From Chloroflexota bacterium (GTDB lineage: Bacteria > Chloroflexota > Anaerolineae > Aggregatilineales > UBA3940): a stretch of DNA of 6,988 nt. Under the pieces are notes generated by a model. The model was not told the DNA's origin and searched no databases. It was given only the letters and a program-made list of their open reading frames with translations. The DNA lies in the NCBI GenBank assembly GCA_024643825.1, contig JAHEME010000147.1, forward strand, positions 1 to 6,988, read 5' to 3'. The position numbers and the translations under genes were made by a program. Numbering within the stretch: position 1 is the stretch's first letter; every line of letters starts with the position of its first letter. This document shows, piece by piece, positions 6,261-6,988 of this stretch.

Positions 6261-6289
6261 GCAATCGACCGGAGTCAACCTCATTGTGG

Positions 6290-6685
6290 CTACTCTCCCA
6301 CCGACTGAAATAACGTGATCTGCATGCCATCCGGGGATTGGATGCGTGCGTTGATGTCCCCCCACGGCGTGACGACAGGTTCATGAACGAGCATCGCACC
6401 GTGCGCGAGGGCACGTTCCAGCGCGGCCTGAAGTTCAGGAACTTGCAAAGCAAAGCGGATCGGGCCGCTGACTCGTTCCCCGACCTCCAGCGCGTCTACG
6501 TACTCCGCCTGCGGTGGGTCGAAGACTTCGACGGTGGCACGGCCCAGTTCAAACACGATGGCACGGCCATTCTCAGAAGGCCACTCGGCGGCGGGGTCGA
6601 GGCCGAGCGCGTTCCTATAGAAATCCGCGAGGCGATCATAGTCCTCGGTAGTGATGGCGATACGCATTTCAAGGATCGGCTGCAT
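6290..6685 (-). CDS. VOC-family (glyoxalase/bleomycin resistance-like) protein lacking metal ligands
   Basis: A 131-aa protein, the usual size for a single-chain vicinal oxygen chelate protein with two beta-alpha-beta-beta-beta modules. Module one shows RIAITTEDYDRLADFYRNALGL (residues 8-29, with the diagnostic FYxxxLG). Module two begins IRFALQVPELQAALERA and ends SPDGMQITLF. In metal-dependent members the ligands are His near the start of module one, His at the start of module two, and Glu in the xPDGxxxEL motif. Here these positions are Arg8, Arg77 and Thr124, so this copy is probably a metal-free binding protein rather than a glyoxalase or dioxygenase. Its ligand is unknown. GAGG (6697-6694) lies 8 nt before ATG 6685. 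A promoter at 6725-6752 drives it. A membrane-protein gene diverges upstream and the Cys-rich peptide gene lies 104 bp downstream. Confidence 0.88.
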   Translation of the reverse strand: MQPILEMRIAITTEDYDRLADFYRNALGLDPAAEWPSENGRAIVFELGRATVEVFDPPQAEYVDALEVGERVSGPIRFALQVPELQAALERALAHGAMLVHEPVVTPWGDINARIQSPDGMQITLFQSVGE

Positions 6686-6703
6686 AGAAGTTTCCTCATC
6701 TGG

Positions 6704-6732
6704 TTGAATCCAGATCGCTTCTCGATTATGGT
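6704..6732 (+). promoter_or_regulatory. Possible promoter of the divergent membrane-protein gene
   Basis: TTGAAT (6704-6709), a 17-bp spacer and TATGGT (6727-6732), each 4 of 6 to consensus. The -10 overlaps the -10 of the opposite VOC promoter, so the two could not be occupied at once. Confidence 0.35.
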
Positions 6733-6752
6733 TTGTCCGCGAACGCTGTCAA
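6725..6752 (-). promoter_or_regulatory. Sigma70-like promoter of the VOC gene
   Basis: On the - strand, a perfect TTGACA (6752-6747), a 16-bp spacer and CATAAT (6730-6725, 5 of 6). The leader contains a small dyad, ATCTGG/CCAGAT (6698-6703 and 6710-6715), that could be an operator or a weak hairpin. Confidence 0.65.
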
Positions 6753-6765
6753 GAGAGGCCCGCCA

Positions 6766-6988
6766 ATGACTCGATCACCGCAAACCAGCGAGAAATCCAG
6801 CACAAAGAATCTGCTACTTGCAATGATCCTGCTCGACATCACCGCGTTCGGCGTTGCGCCGCTGCTCTTGTGGGCGAGCGCGGCCATCCTGCGATATGGG
6901 CTTGGCAGGCCCATCCCGTGGCTGATCTACCTCCTCCCGGCGGAGGGATTCATCGGCTACCTGATGTTGTACTGCATCCCGCTGGAAG
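6766..6988 (+). CDS. Small membrane protein, N-terminal part (runs off window)
   Basis: An open frame from ATG 6766 to the right edge, 74 residues with no stop. GAGAGG (6753-6758) lies 7 nt before the ATG and sets the start. A polar N-terminus of about 14 residues (MTRSPQTSEKSSTK) is followed by a hydrophobic stretch at 15-42, a short basic turn (RYGLGRP) and a second stretch at about 50-72. This implies at least two membrane helices with the N-terminus probably in the cytoplasm. I do not recognise the family, and the rest of the gene lies outside. It diverges from the VOC gene with an 80-bp shared control region. Confidence 0.7.
   Translation, partial: MTRSPQTSEKSSTKNLLLAMILLDITAFGVAPLLLWASAAILRYGLGRPIPWLIYLLPAEGFIGYLMLYCIPLE

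Overview
The window looks like a chromosomal segment of a free-living bacterium. Chloroflexota (Anaerolineae-like) is my best guess. It rests on the flavour of the MFS transporter, the tandem sterol-type glycosyltransferases and the secreted proteins with Ser/Pro/Thr-rich linkers; no marker gene settles it. By eye there are two base compositions: GC-rich flanks (about 1-3210 and 6290-6988) and a visibly more AT-rich middle (about 3240-6280).

Left block, + strand (1-3243): the C-terminal half of an MFS transporter, then two paralogous UGT/sterol-type glycosyltransferases (428 and 413 aa) that overlap by ATGA. They read as one operon, possibly making and moving a glycosylated lipophilic compound. 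A perfect 15-bp hairpin that includes the last stop codon closes the block.

Middle block, mostly - strand (3278-6260): a two-gene secreted-protein unit behind a strong sigma70-like promoter (5198-5225). It encodes a membrane-anchored 448-aa protein whose two halves resemble LolA/RseB-like and DUF4367-like domains, then a 166-aa secreted protein with four cysteines in its mature part. Next come two ruins on the + strand: the last codons of a third copy of the glycosyltransferase family (5238-5342), and a secreted beta-rich protein broken by a frameshift and an in-frame TGA (5443-5924).

The most unusual item is a tiny - strand gene at 6081-6185. It has an ideal ribosome binding site, its own promoter with a palindromic operator-like region, and a terminator-like hairpin. 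It encodes a 34-residue peptide with 8 Cys and 9 Gly.

Right block (6290-6988): a VOC-fold protein (- strand) in which all three usual metal-ligand positions are replaced, and, divergent from it, the start of a small membrane protein that runs off the window. Their promoters overlap. No tRNA, rRNA, CRISPR, transposase or integrase was seen.
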